Of a stretch of DNA of 64,000 bases, positions 1-8,163 are shown piece after piece. The stretch's first letter is position 1. Each line of letters begins with the position of its first letter. The notes beneath the pieces were generated by a model, which was given only the letters and a program-made list of their open reading frames with translations, made no database searches and was not told where the DNA came from. Position numbers and translations under genes: made by a program. The stretch spans positions 186,001-250,000 of the forward strand of contig CAVSCI010000006.1 in assembly GCA_963726365.1 (NCBI GenBank), read 5' to 3'. Source of the stretch: JAABQG01 sp963726365 (GTDB taxonomy: Bacteria > Pseudomonadota > Gammaproteobacteria > Burkholderiales > Burkholderiaceae_C).

Positions 1-413
1 TTGCCGTTGACGTTGGTGGCCCCGGTGTCCATGAAATCGGTGTTGCCACCAAACGCGCCTGCAGGCAGCCGGGCCGCGTCGTTGCCGGCCCCCTGCGCCA
101 GTGCAGCGGTTGTCGGCGGCATGTTGTAGACCGCCCAGTGCCAGAAGCCGCTGCCCGTCGGCGCATCGGGGTCGTAGACCTGCAAGGCGAGCGACTTGGT
201 GCCAACAGGCACATTTCGCCACTCCAGCGCGGGCGAGATGTTCCCGCCTTTGCAGCCGAATCCGTTGAGGACAAATTTATTGTCAAACGTGCCGCTGGCC
301 AGATCAGGGCTGGAAAGCGTAAAGGGCGCCTGCTGGGCCTGGACGCCCACGCTGGTCATGGCAGTAGCGAAAACAGCCAACGTCGTGGACAGGGCAAGGA
401 TTCCGGTCTTCAT
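1..413 (-). CDS. PEBP/YbhB-family exported protein (C-terminus beyond the window edge)
   Basis: Leftward gene starting at ATG 413 and running off the left edge; about 137 residues are visible. An N-terminal signal peptide (hydrophobic stretch at about residues 4-25, cleavage near VQA-QQ) is followed by the phosphatidylethanolamine-binding-protein fold signature: DPDAPTGSGFWHW, then AVYNMPP. This matches the bacterial YbhB/YbcL Raf-kinase-inhibitor-like family, whose biochemical role is poorly defined. The start is supported by a purine-rich ribosome site (AGAAAGAGA) just upstream on the minus strand. The call is firm at family level; no function can be inferred beyond a periplasmic ligand-binding protein. 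Confidence 0.85.
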   Translation of the reverse strand, partial: MKTGILALSTTLAVFATAMTSVGVQAQQAPFTLSSPDLASGTFDNKFVLNGFGCKGGNISPALEWRNVPVGTKSLALQVYDPDAPTGSGFWHWAVYNMPPTTAALAQGAGNDAARLPAGAFGGNTDFMDTGATNVNG

Positions 414-555
414 GGTGCACTCTCTTTCTGGTGGAATGGAACAAGGCGTTGGGTCGAAGGGCCAAGGCGAAGTATCTGGCGGTGCGCAGGTTTGTCAAGA
501 CACCCGGGGGCCTGTGGAACAACCGCAAGCTTTCATAGCGAGGTTCACCTGGCTT

Positions 556-1815
556 TCAACTGGCTCTGTCGCACCCGGTACAGCAGAAACCGACGATGCC
601 GACGTTGACCAGGTTCCAGGCGATCCCGTTCACGAAGGCGGCGCGGTAGGAGCCCGTCCAGTCGAAGATCGCGCCCGAGAGCCAGCCGCCCAGCGCCATG
701 CCCAGCAGGGTGGCCATCAATACGGTGCCAACGCGCGCGCCGGCCTCCTTGGGGGTGAAGTACTCGCGCACGATCAGCGCATAGCTGGGCACGATGCCGC
801 CCTGGAACAGGCCGAACAGGCCCGACACCACATACAGCGGCACCAGGCCATCGAACGGCAGGAACAGCAGCAGCGCCACACCCTGCAACACCGAGCCCAG
901 CATCAGCGTGCGCAGCCCGCCGATGTGGTCCGACACCCAGCCCGACAGCAGCCGGCTGGCGATGCCCGCCGCCATCATCAGCGACAGCATCTGGGCGCCT
1001 TGCGCAGCGCCAAAGCCCAGGTCGGTGCAGTAGGCGACGATGTGCACTTGCGGCATCGACATCGCCACGCAGCAGCTCACGCCCGCGACGCACAGCAGCA
1101 TCTGCAGGCGCAACGGCGTCTGGCCCAAGGGCTGCCCGGGGTCCGAGCGGCCCAGGAAGCGCGCGGATTTCATGACCGCCGCACCAGCCGCCGCCTGCAC
1201 GGCGGTGACCGGCGCGGGCCGGCGCAGGAACAGCGCCAGCGGCGCCATGGTCAGCACGCAGAAGATCGCCAGTCCGAAGTAGGTGCTGCGCCAGCCGGCG
1301 CTGTCGATGAAAGACTGCATCACCGGCGGCCACACCGCGCCGGCCAGATAGTTGCCGCTCATGCAGATCGCCACCGCGATGCCCCGTCGGCGCGTGAACC
1401 ACAGCGAGGTGTCGGCCACCAGCGGCGCAAAGGTGGCGGAGACGCCCAGCAAACCAATCAGCAGTCCATGGGCCAGCGTGAACTGCCACAGGCTGGTGGA
1501 CGCGCCGGCGGCCGCAAAACCCAGCCCCAACCCGACCGAGCCGATCAGCGCAACCACCATCACGCCGAAGCGGTCGGCCAGCCGGCCCATCAGGATGCCA
1601 CCGATGCCAAAGCCGATCAGTGTCACGGTGTAGGGGAATGAGGCGTCAGCGCGCACGGCCCCGAAATCGCGCTGCACCGCAGGCAGCACGACCGCCGCGC
1701 TGTACATGCCCACGCCGCCGATGGTCATCAGCGCCAGCGACACCATGAGCCGGGTCCAGGCGTAGGCGGATTCAACGCCGTGGCGGGCGCTTTCGGCGGC
1801 GTTCATGACGCGCAC
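556..1815 (-). CDS. MFS transporter, monocarboxylate/oxalate-formate-like
   Basis: Polytopic membrane protein of about 419 residues with twelve likely hydrophobic segments. A loop motif of MFS type (GRLADRFG, about residue 97) follows the second or third helix, and its counterpart in the C-half is SGWVSDHIGG. The proline/glycine pattern resembles the OFA/monocarboxylate transporter group, so a small organic acid is the most likely substrate, but it cannot be read from sequence. The first codon is GTG at 1815 with GAGG ten bases upstream; ATG at 1806 is an alternative start. It stands alone, about 140 bp from the PEBP gene, with a copy of the dispersed repeat just upstream. Confidence 0.85.
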   Translation of the reverse strand: MRVMNAAESARHGVESAYAWTRLMVSLALMTIGGVGMYSAAVVLPAVQRDFGAVRADASFPYTVTLIGFGIGGILMGRLADRFGVMVVALIGSVGLGLGFAAAGASTSLWQFTLAHGLLIGLLGVSATFAPLVADTSLWFTRRRGIAVAICMSGNYLAGAVWPPVMQSFIDSAGWRSTYFGLAIFCVLTMAPLALFLRRPAPVTAVQAAAGAAVMKSARFLGRSDPGQPLGQTPLRLQMLLCVAGVSCCVAMSMPQVHIVAYCTDLGFGAAQGAQMLSLMMAAGIASRLLSGWVSDHIGGLRTLMLGSVLQGVALLLFLPFDGLVPLYVVSGLFGLFQGGIVPSYALIVREYFTPKEAGARVGTVLMATLLGMALGGWLSGAIFDWTGSYRAAFVNGIAWNLVNVGIVGFCCTGCDRAS

Positions 1816-1848
1816 TCAGCCCGTACCTCAAGCTCCGAAGACTCCCGA

Positions 1849-1905
1849 ATCAATAGCATACAAAGTCCATTTGACGGTGGGCTAGTGCCAAAAAGATTCG
1901 ATAAG
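1849..1905 (+). repeat. dispersed ATAGC/GGCCAAAA element, copy 1
   Basis: ATAGC-N9-CCATTTGACGGTGG-N5-TGCCAAAA. It sits between the start of the MFS gene and the end of the nitronate monooxygenase gene, both leftward, so here the element runs against the genes. Confidence 0.8.
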
Positions 1906-1911
1906 TCGCAC

Positions 1912-2889
1912 TCAAGAGCCCGCCATGCCGGCCAGACGCTGGCGGATGATGCCGTCGGCCTCCGCCATGATGCGGTCGATCAGCTCCTTGACACTCGGGA
2001 TGTCGTGGATCAGCCCAGCCACCATGCCGCACGACCAGGCGCCGGCCTCCATCGTGCCCTCGATCATGATCTTGGGGTAGACGCCGGCCACCTCGTCGAT
2101 GATGTCCTCGAACTTGAGGTTGGCGCCCAGGGCTTTCTCCTTCTCGAGCAGACGGTCGACGGCGGCATTGCGCAGCACGCGCTCGGTGTTGCGCAACGGA
2201 CGCATCACCAGGCGGGTGTCGAGCTCGCTGGCAGCCACGATGGCCAGTTTCACGTTCTCGTGCACCGGCGCTTCCTTGGTGGCGATGAAGCGCGTGCCCA
2301 TGTTCATGCCCTCGGCGCCCAGCGCCAGCGCCGCCACCAGCGAGCGGCCGTCGGCCATGCCGCCGGAGGCAACGAAGGGAATCTTCAGCGACTCGGCGGC
2401 GCGCGGCAGCAGGATGAAGTTGGGCACGTCGTCCTCGCCCGGGTGGCCGCCGCACTCGAAACCGTCCACGCTGACCGCGTCGCAGCCGATGGCTTCGGCT
2501 TTCAGGGCATGGCGCACCGAGGTGCACTTGTGGATCACCTTGATGCCAGCCTCATGCAGCATTGGCATCCACTTCTGCGGGTTGTTGCCGGCGGTTTCCA
2601 CCGCCTTGACGCCGCCGTCGATGATCGCCTTGATGTAGCCGGGGTAGTCGGGCGAACTGACCGTGGGAAGGAAGGTGAGGTTCACGCCGAAGGGCTTGTC
2701 GGTCATCTCGCGGCAGCGGCGAATCTCGTTGGCCAGCAGCTCCGGCGTGCGCTGGGTCAGCCCCGTGATCAGCCCCAGCCCGCCCGCGTTCGACACGGCG
2801 GCCGCCAGTTCGGCGAAGCCGACAAAGTGCATGCCGCCCTGGATGATGGGGTGCTGGATGCCAAACATCTCGGTGATTTTGGTTTTCAT
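1912..2889 (-). CDS. nitronate monooxygenase (2-nitropropane dioxygenase family)
   Basis: A 325-residue FMN-dependent TIM-barrel enzyme of the nitronate monooxygenase family, which oxidises alkyl nitronates to carbonyl compounds and nitrite. Visible family features are IIQGGM near the N-terminus, the motif DGFECGGHPGED at residues 142-153, and the phosphate-binding segment ASGGMADGRSLVAAL at about 174-188 followed by GAEGMNMGTRF. Length is normal. The start is ATG 2889 with AAAGGA upstream. An alpha/beta hydrolase ends 48 bp upstream on the same strand, so the two may share a transcript. Related proteins are also annotated as enoyl-reductase-like (FabK-type), so the natural substrate is open. 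Confidence 0.9.
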   Translation of the reverse strand: MKTKITEMFGIQHPIIQGGMHFVGFAELAAAVSNAGGLGLITGLTQRTPELLANEIRRCREMTDKPFGVNLTFLPTVSSPDYPGYIKAIIDGGVKAVETAGNNPQKWMPMLHEAGIKVIHKCTSVRHALKAEAIGCDAVSVDGFECGGHPGEDDVPNFILLPRAAESLKIPFVASGGMADGRSLVAALALGAEGMNMGTRFIATKEAPVHENVKLAIVAASELDTRLVMRPLRNTERVLRNAAVDRLLEKEKALGANLKFEDIIDEVAGVYPKIMIEGTMEAGAWSCGMVAGLIHDIPSVKELIDRIMAEADGIIRQRLAGMAGS

Positions 2890-2937
2890 GGTGAATCAGT
2901 CCTTTCTGGGGTGGGTCGGGGGGATCTCGAATTCAAT

Positions 2938-3792
2938 TCAGTGCGTTTGCAGCCAGGCGGCAATTTTCGGCGCCAGCAGCTGCGGGTGTTTGGTCCAAGA
3001 GAAGTGGTCCAGGTGCTGGCCGCCGGTGTCGGCATCTCCCCAGGTCCACTGCTCGCGCCGGCACTGTGGCAGTTTGCCGAGCAGGTAGCTGGCCGCCGCT
3101 TCGGGCGCCCAGGTGTCACCCTTGAAGTTCAGCGCCAGCACCGGCATCGCCAGCTTCGCCAGCGCGGCCTCGTAGTTGAAGGCGGAACCCACGGGTTCGT
3201 AGCGCCCGGTGTGCGCCACATGCACCCAGTCCTTCATCACGCCGCGCGCTTCACGGCCGCCAAAGCCGATACGCTGGCCCGGAAAGTGGCCGACCACGGC
3301 GCCGGTCACGCGCGACAGCAGGCCCAGCATCCGGATGCCGCGCTGCAGCCGGCGCGGGTAGCACGACAGGAACACGCTGCCGCTGGCGATGGGCAGCAGG
3401 CCGTGGACCCGGTCGGGATGGCTGGCGGCAATCAGTGTGCTCAGCTGGCCGCCCAGGCTGTGCCCGCCGATCCACAGGGGCGACGCCGGAAACAGCGCGG
3501 TGAGCTTTTCGATCAGCGCCGGTGCATCGACTTCCACCAGTTCCCGGTAGCCGTGGTCGTGCCGGCGCGAGGCCCGCGCGGAGCTGCTGGCCATGCCGCG
3601 CCAGTCCGGGGTGCAGACATGGATGCCCTGCCCGGCCATCGCCGCCGCGAAGCCCCGGTACACCCGGCTCGGCGTGCCCAGCGCCGACAGGAAGATCAGC
3701 ACGGGCGCGGCTTCGCGGTCAGCGCGGAACAGGCCGGCGTCGAAGCGGTGGCCGTCGGCTGCGGTGATGGACAAGGTTTCAGCGGGGGTCAT
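2938..3792 (-). CDS. alpha/beta hydrolase
   Basis: A hydrolase of 284 residues from ATG 3792 (GTG 3798 is also possible; neither has a clear ribosome site). The nucleophile elbow GGHSLGG places the catalytic serine near residue 112, and the C-terminal QHLDHFSW supplies the likely histidine. It resembles the COG4757-type predicted hydrolases of proteobacteria. No signal peptide is visible, so it is probably cytoplasmic. It lies just upstream of the nitronate monooxygenase on the same strand and divergent from wax-ester synthase no. 1, suggesting ester or lipid chemistry, but the substrate is unknown. Confidence 0.8.
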   Translation of the reverse strand: MTPAETLSITAADGHRFDAGLFRADREAAPVLIFLSALGTPSRVYRGFAAAMAGQGIHVCTPDWRGMASSSARASRRHDHGYRELVEVDAPALIEKLTALFPASPLWIGGHSLGGQLSTLIAASHPDRVHGLLPIASGSVFLSCYPRRLQRGIRMLGLLSRVTGAVVGHFPGQRIGFGGREARGVMKDWVHVAHTGRYEPVGSAFNYEAALAKLAMPVLALNFKGDTWAPEAAASYLLGKLPQCRREQWTWGDADTGGQHLDHFSWTKHPQLLAPKIAAWLQTH

Positions 3793-4015
3793 GGCCACGG
3801 GGCAGGGATGGGTAAAGGCGGAAAAACATCACCGGCAATCCGGATCAACGGCGACTGTATTCGATTCAGGTCTTTTCGGCGGGTCACGACAGGGACCTTG
3901 ATGCCGGTCAATGCAGAAGCCAGGGCCCGCACTAGTATGGATTTCAAAGCTTCAGGACCGGCGGCGCCCCGCCCTGCCGGTCCACACGACATGGCGGGAT
4001 CGAGAGAGACACATC

Positions 4016-5515
4016 ATGAAAACCTACCCCATGTCGGCCGCCGACGCGTCCTGGTTCCACAACGACGGCCCCGCCAACCTCGCCGTCGTGATGGGCGTCA
4101 CCCTCACCAAGGAGCCGCTCGACTTCGAGCGGGTGCGCCAGGTCTACAGCGAGCGGCTGGTGACTTTCGAGCGCTTCCGCCAGCGCGTGGTCGAGACCGG
4201 CTTCCCGCTGCCCACACCGCACTGGCAGGACATGCCGAATTTCGACATCAACCAGCACCTGCACCACATCGGCCTGCCCGCGCCGCACAACCAGGCCGCG
4301 CTGGTCGAACTGGTCAACGACATCGCCAGCGCCCCGCTGGACCACTCCCTGCCACTGTGGCAGACCTGGGTCGTGGACGATGTCGAAGGCGGCAGCGCGC
4401 TGATCATGCGCTGCCATCACTGCATCGCCGACGGCACGGCCATGATGATCCTGCTCCAGAAGCTGTACGACCCGGCGCCCGGCGCGCCGCCCCTGCAGGC
4501 GCCCCGTGCGCGCGGCAAGAGCATCAAACAGGCCGACAAGGGCCTGCTGGCGCCGGCCATCAATGCCGTCGCAGGCGCGGCGCGGGGCGCGCTGGCGCTG
4601 GCCGGCGGCGCCGGCATGCTGATGGGCGAGCTGCTGCGCAAGGACGATCCGCCGTCGCCGCTGAAAGGCGAGTTCGCGCCGGCCAAGCGCGTCGCCTGGT
4701 CCGAGCCCTTCCCGATCGCCGACATCAAGGCGATCGGCCTGCGCCATGGGGCCAAGGTCAACGACGTTCTGGTGGCCGCGATGACCGGCGCGCTGCGCAC
4801 CTACCTCAAGGGGCGCGGCGTCGACGTCAGCAACACCACGCTGCGCGCGATGGTGCCGGTGGACCTGCGTCCGCCCGAACGCATGGGCCAGCTGGGCAAC
4901 GAGTTTGGCCTGGTGGTGCTGGATCTGGCCGTGACCAAGGCGCGCGCCGATCACCGGATTGCGCTGACCAAGACCCGCATGGACGCCCTGAAGCGCTCGC
5001 CCGAGCCACTGGCCACCCGCGCTCTGCTCGACGTGATGGGCCGCCTGCCCAAGGTGCTGGAAGATTTCTCCAACGACCTGTTCGGGCGCAAGGCCAGCCT
5101 CGTCATGACCAACGTCACCGGTCCGCGCGAAGAGCTGTACCTGGCCGGCGCCCCGATCGAACGCATGCTGGCCTGGGCACCGCATCCGGGCAAACAGCTC
5201 GGCATGGCGGTGAGCATCTTCAGCTACAAGGGCATGGCCGGGCTGACCGTCATTGGCGATGCCCATCTGGTGCCCGACCCTGAGACCATCACCGAAGAGT
5301 TCAACCGCGAATTCCGCAAGATGCTGAAGACCATCGCAGCGGCGGACGCCGCAACCGGGCAGAGCGTCAAACGCAGAGCGCCGCCGAAGAAAGCCGCTGC
5401 GACAAAAAACCCGACCAAAAAGGCACCGGCCAAGACCGTCGCCCCGAAGGCAAAGGCACCAGCAAAGGCAACACCGGCCAGTCGCTCGCGCGCCGGCAAA
5501 CCCGCAGCGAAATAG
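4016..5515 (+). CDS. wax-ester synthase/diacylglycerol acyltransferase (WS/DGAT) no. 1
   Basis: A 499-residue acyltransferase that joins acyl-CoA to long-chain alcohols or diacylglycerol. The catalytic motif HHCIADG (residues 134-140) fits HHxxxDG, and the C-terminal domain carries NVTGPREELYLAG. It is the most divergent of the three WS/DGAT proteins here. The last 45 or so residues are an unusual lysine/alanine/proline-rich tail, histone-H1-like, absent from the enzyme fold. The start is ATG 4016; longer in-frame extensions lack support. An SDR gene follows 68 bp downstream on the same strand and could supply or reduce a lipid precursor. Confidence 0.88.
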   Translation: MKTYPMSAADASWFHNDGPANLAVVMGVTLTKEPLDFERVRQVYSERLVTFERFRQRVVETGFPLPTPHWQDMPNFDINQHLHHIGLPAPHNQAALVELVNDIASAPLDHSLPLWQTWVVDDVEGGSALIMRCHHCIADGTAMMILLQKLYDPAPGAPPLQAPRARGKSIKQADKGLLAPAINAVAGAARGALALAGGAGMLMGELLRKDDPPSPLKGEFAPAKRVAWSEPFPIADIKAIGLRHGAKVNDVLVAAMTGALRTYLKGRGVDVSNTTLRAMVPVDLRPPERMGQLGNEFGLVVLDLAVTKARADHRIALTKTRMDALKRSPEPLATRALLDVMGRLPKVLEDFSNDLFGRKASLVMTNVTGPREELYLAGAPIERMLAWAPHPGKQLGMAVSIFSYKGMAGLTVIGDAHLVPDPETITEEFNREFRKMLKTIAAADAATGQSVKRRAPPKKAAATKNPTKKAPAKTVAPKAKAPAKATPASRSRAGKPAAK

Positions 5516-5583
5516 CCGCCAAGGCCCGCCGGAGTCCGCGATCCGTTAAGGTCGCCTTTTTTCTCACCAACGAGGTGTCCGCC

Positions 5584-6489
5584 ATGTCCTGGACCCTGAA
5601 ACAGGCCCCGAAGCAGTCGGGGCGCATCGCCGTTGTCACGGGCGCCAACATTGGCCTGGGCTATGAGACCGCGCTGGCCTTGGCCGGCAAGGGCTGCGCC
5701 GTCGTGCTGGCCTGCCGCAGCCCGGCCAAGGCCGAAGCCGCCCAAGCCGCCATCCTGGCGCAGCACCCCAAGGCCAGCGTCGAGTGCATGAAGCTGGACC
5801 TGGGCAGCCTGAAATCGGTCCGCGCCTTTGCCGCAGCCTACAAGAAGCGCCACGCCACGCTGGACCTGCTGATCAACAACGCCGGCATCATGATGCCGCC
5901 GTACTCGCTCAGCGAAGACGGTTTTGAGAGCCAACTCGCCGCCAACTACCTCGGCCACTTCGCACTGACCGGGTTGTTGCTGCCCCTGATCACCAAGACC
6001 CCGAACTCGCGCATCGTCAGCCTGAGCAGCCTGGCGCACAAGTGGAGCGGCATCCGTTTTGGCGACCTCCACTTCACGCGCCGCTATGACAAGCGCCTGG
6101 CCTACGGGCAAAGCAAGCTGGCCTGCCTGATGTTCGCCTACGAACTGCAGCGCCGGCTGGCGCGCGCCGGTCACACAACGCTGTCGGTGGCGGCGCACCC
6201 CGGGGTCTCCAGTACCAACCTTTTCCAGCATCTGCCCAGGATCGTCCAGGTCTTTGCCCCCTTGACCGATGTGATCTTCCAGTCGGCACAAGGCGGTGCG
6301 CAGCCCACCTTGTACGCCGCGCTGGGCGACGATATCGAGGGGGGCGACTACTGCGGCCCACAGGACATGGGCGAGATGCGCGGCGCGCCTGGCAAAGTCG
6401 GTTCCAGCCGCCGATCTCGCGACGAGACGGTGGCGGCCAAGCTGTGGGCCGTGTCCGAAGAACTGACGGGAGTGCGCTTTCTGGACTGA
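5584..6489 (+). CDS. short-chain dehydrogenase/reductase, retinol-dehydrogenase-like
   Basis: A 301-residue classical SDR. Cofactor motif TGANIGLG at residues 19-26, NNAG at 98-101, SLSS at about 147-150 and the catalytic pair Y174/K178 in YGQSK are all present, so an active NAD(P)(H) oxidoreductase is expected. It resembles the retinol-dehydrogenase/light-dependent protochlorophyllide-reductase-like branch. ATG 5584 is preferred because GAGGTG lies about six bases upstream; a GTG at 5575 would overlap that site. Its position 68 bp behind a wax-ester synthase suggests a fatty alcohol or aldehyde substrate, which is inference only. Confidence 0.88.
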   Translation: MSWTLKQAPKQSGRIAVVTGANIGLGYETALALAGKGCAVVLACRSPAKAEAAQAAILAQHPKASVECMKLDLGSLKSVRAFAAAYKKRHATLDLLINNAGIMMPPYSLSEDGFESQLAANYLGHFALTGLLLPLITKTPNSRIVSLSSLAHKWSGIRFGDLHFTRRYDKRLAYGQSKLACLMFAYELQRRLARAGHTTLSVAAHPGVSSTNLFQHLPRIVQVFAPLTDVIFQSAQGGAQPTLYAALGDDIEGGDYCGPQDMGEMRGAPGKVGSSRRSRDETVAAKLWAVSEELTGVRFLD

Positions 6490-6541
6490 AGCCGCCGAAC
6501 GATCCTGACGAGCCCGCGAGCGCCCCGGCACTTTGTCCACC

Positions 6542-7213
6542 TCAGAACAGGCTGGCCCCGATGTTGATCAGCAGGGCCAGCACGGTGGTGTTGAACAGGT
6601 AGGCCAGGACGCAGTGCAGCGTGCCGATGCGTCGCATCGATTTGGAGACCAGGGCCACGTCAGCGGTTTGTCCCGAGGTGCCGATGATGGCCGCGAAATA
6701 GAAGAAGTCGCCGTAGTCCGGGTGCTCGTCCCCCGGAAACTCCAGCCCCGCCCGGTGGCCCTCGCCCGACGTCGCGTAGTACTCGTGTGCATAGTGAAGG
6801 GCGAACATAACCTGGATGAAGGCCCACGAGGACATCAGCGTGAAACCGGCCAGCCCAATGTGCAAGCCCTTGACAGCGCCATGCATGTCCTTGACCAGCA
6901 TGAGCTCGCCGGCAATCGCCGCCAGACTGGCGATCGCGGACACGACAACCACCCCGAGAATCGCGACCTGCCCGTCATCCTGAAGCCGGGCGCGCTGGCG
7001 CATGTGGTCGTGGGAAGAGCGGACCATCATGATCGCCGCCAGCAGCACATACAGCACCGTGCCAATGTTCCACGCGATCAACCACCGTGTCACCGGCACA
7101 CTGGACACCCCTGCCGGCAGGAACAGGCCCACCGCAATGGCAACAGCCGCGACGATGAACAACTGCGAGCGGGCACGCACCAAACGGAAAAAACGGCTTT
7201 GCTGCAGGGTCAT
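6542..7213 (-). CDS. DUF1345 integral membrane protein
   Basis: A 223-residue membrane protein with five or six hydrophobic segments and the DUF1345 (COG4291) features: HDHMRQRA after helix 2, a long HYAHEYY segment, and the hallmark stretch FPGDEHPDYGDFFYFAAIIG. The function of the family is not established. Its ATG overlaps the TGA of the MaoC-like gene (ATGA), and AAGGAG lies inside that upstream gene, so translation is probably coupled. It is the last gene of the leftward acylase-MaoC-DUF1345 operon. Confidence 0.88.
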   Translation of the reverse strand: MTLQQSRFFRLVRARSQLFIVAAVAIAVGLFLPAGVSSVPVTRWLIAWNIGTVLYVLLAAIMMVRSSHDHMRQRARLQDDGQVAILGVVVVSAIASLAAIAGELMLVKDMHGAVKGLHIGLAGFTLMSSWAFIQVMFALHYAHEYYATSGEGHRAGLEFPGDEHPDYGDFFYFAAIIGTSGQTADVALVSKSMRRIGTLHCVLAYLFNTTVLALLINIGASLF

Positions 7214-8124
7214 GCCGACTCCTTCAGATTGGCGTTGTGGCGCGGATGCGCCCCGAGAGTCAGAAGAACATTCAGGAAGGTGATTGAGCCATCAGGGCTG
7301 GACACCTGCAGCCTGCCGGACTGCCCGTCCGCAGCAACCCATGCCCGCACATGGATATCTGACGGCAGTTCCACCGGTCGGCGGAACGTCGCGTCCAGCG
7401 TGAAAGCATCCGTTTGCGGCAAGTCGGCCAGCGCCAGCGCGCGGGCCAGCGTCCAGGTGCCGTGCACGATGGCGCGGCGGAAACCGAACAGGCGCGCCAG
7501 CAGCGCATGCTGGTGGATCGGGTTCAGGTCACCGGCAATCGAAGCGTAACGGCGCCCGGTGGATTCGGGCACGTGCAGCAGTTCGTCACATGACGGTACC
7601 GCACCAGCCAGTTCATCCGTGGGCTTGGCGGCAGCCGCTTGAGCCGGCGCGAGTGTTTTGCCCGGCGCCAGTGCCCGTGTCTCGCCGCGCCAGACGAGTT
7701 CCCCGCCACTACGCGCCTCGGTCACCAGGCCAAAACTCATGCCGCGCTTTTCCCATCGCGCGTCCGTGCTGTACGCCAGCAAATCCAGAGTGGCCTCCGG
7801 TGGAATCGCCCGGGTCTGCGTCACGCGCTGCGCCATGTGGACCAGCCCCAGCGCGCGAAACGGGAAGCGCGGATCGCCCAGGATCGCCATGTGCAGCGGC
7901 GCCGCGGCAAGTTGAAGCGCCAGCGGCGGCAATGCGGCGCCGACCTTCAGGCCGACGCCATCGGCATAAGCCTTCAGCCAGGCTGGATCGAGCGTGGTGC
8001 CGGCCAGCGAGCGCTCGATGCGCGGCAGCAGCGCAGGATCAAGCAGGCCCCGGCGCGGGTGCCGGAAAAGCCCCAGCGTGGACGCCAGCAGCGGCAAGAA
8101 GGTGGGTGGGCGCAGGACCGGCAT
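7210..8124 (-). CDS. MaoC-like acyl dehydratase (hot-dog fold)
   Basis: About 304 residues from ATG 8124 (a TTG at 8154 would add ten residues). The C-terminal half contains the hydratase-2 motif: ASIAGDLNPIH followed by FGFRRAIVHGTW, typical of MaoC-like (R)-specific enoyl-CoA hydratases. The N-terminal half looks like a second, degenerate hot-dog domain, as in double-hot-dog hydratases. The expected role is hydration of 2-enoyl thioesters in fatty-acid or polyester metabolism. It lies between a penicillin-acylase-like gene and DUF1345 with almost no spacing, implying one transcript. Confidence 0.82.
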   Translation of the reverse strand: MPVLRPPTFLPLLASTLGLFRHPRRGLLDPALLPRIERSLAGTTLDPAWLKAYADGVGLKVGAALPPLALQLAAAPLHMAILGDPRFPFRALGLVHMAQRVTQTRAIPPEATLDLLAYSTDARWEKRGMSFGLVTEARSGGELVWRGETRALAPGKTLAPAQAAAAKPTDELAGAVPSCDELLHVPESTGRRYASIAGDLNPIHQHALLARLFGFRRAIVHGTWTLARALALADLPQTDAFTLDATFRRPVELPSDIHVRAWVAADGQSGRLQVSSPDGSITFLNVLLTLGAHPRHNANLKESA

Positions 8125-8163
8125 GGCGATGCAATTGGGGCTTGATCGCCTCAAGGCGCCGGG

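Noticed and set aside
1780..5283. Very long open frame (about 1167 codons) on the + strand across the nitronate monooxygenase and hydrolase genes
   Set aside because: Overlaps real genes on the other strand and in another frame; composition is arginine/histidine/glutamine-rich as expected from high-G+C antisense frames, with no family motifs.
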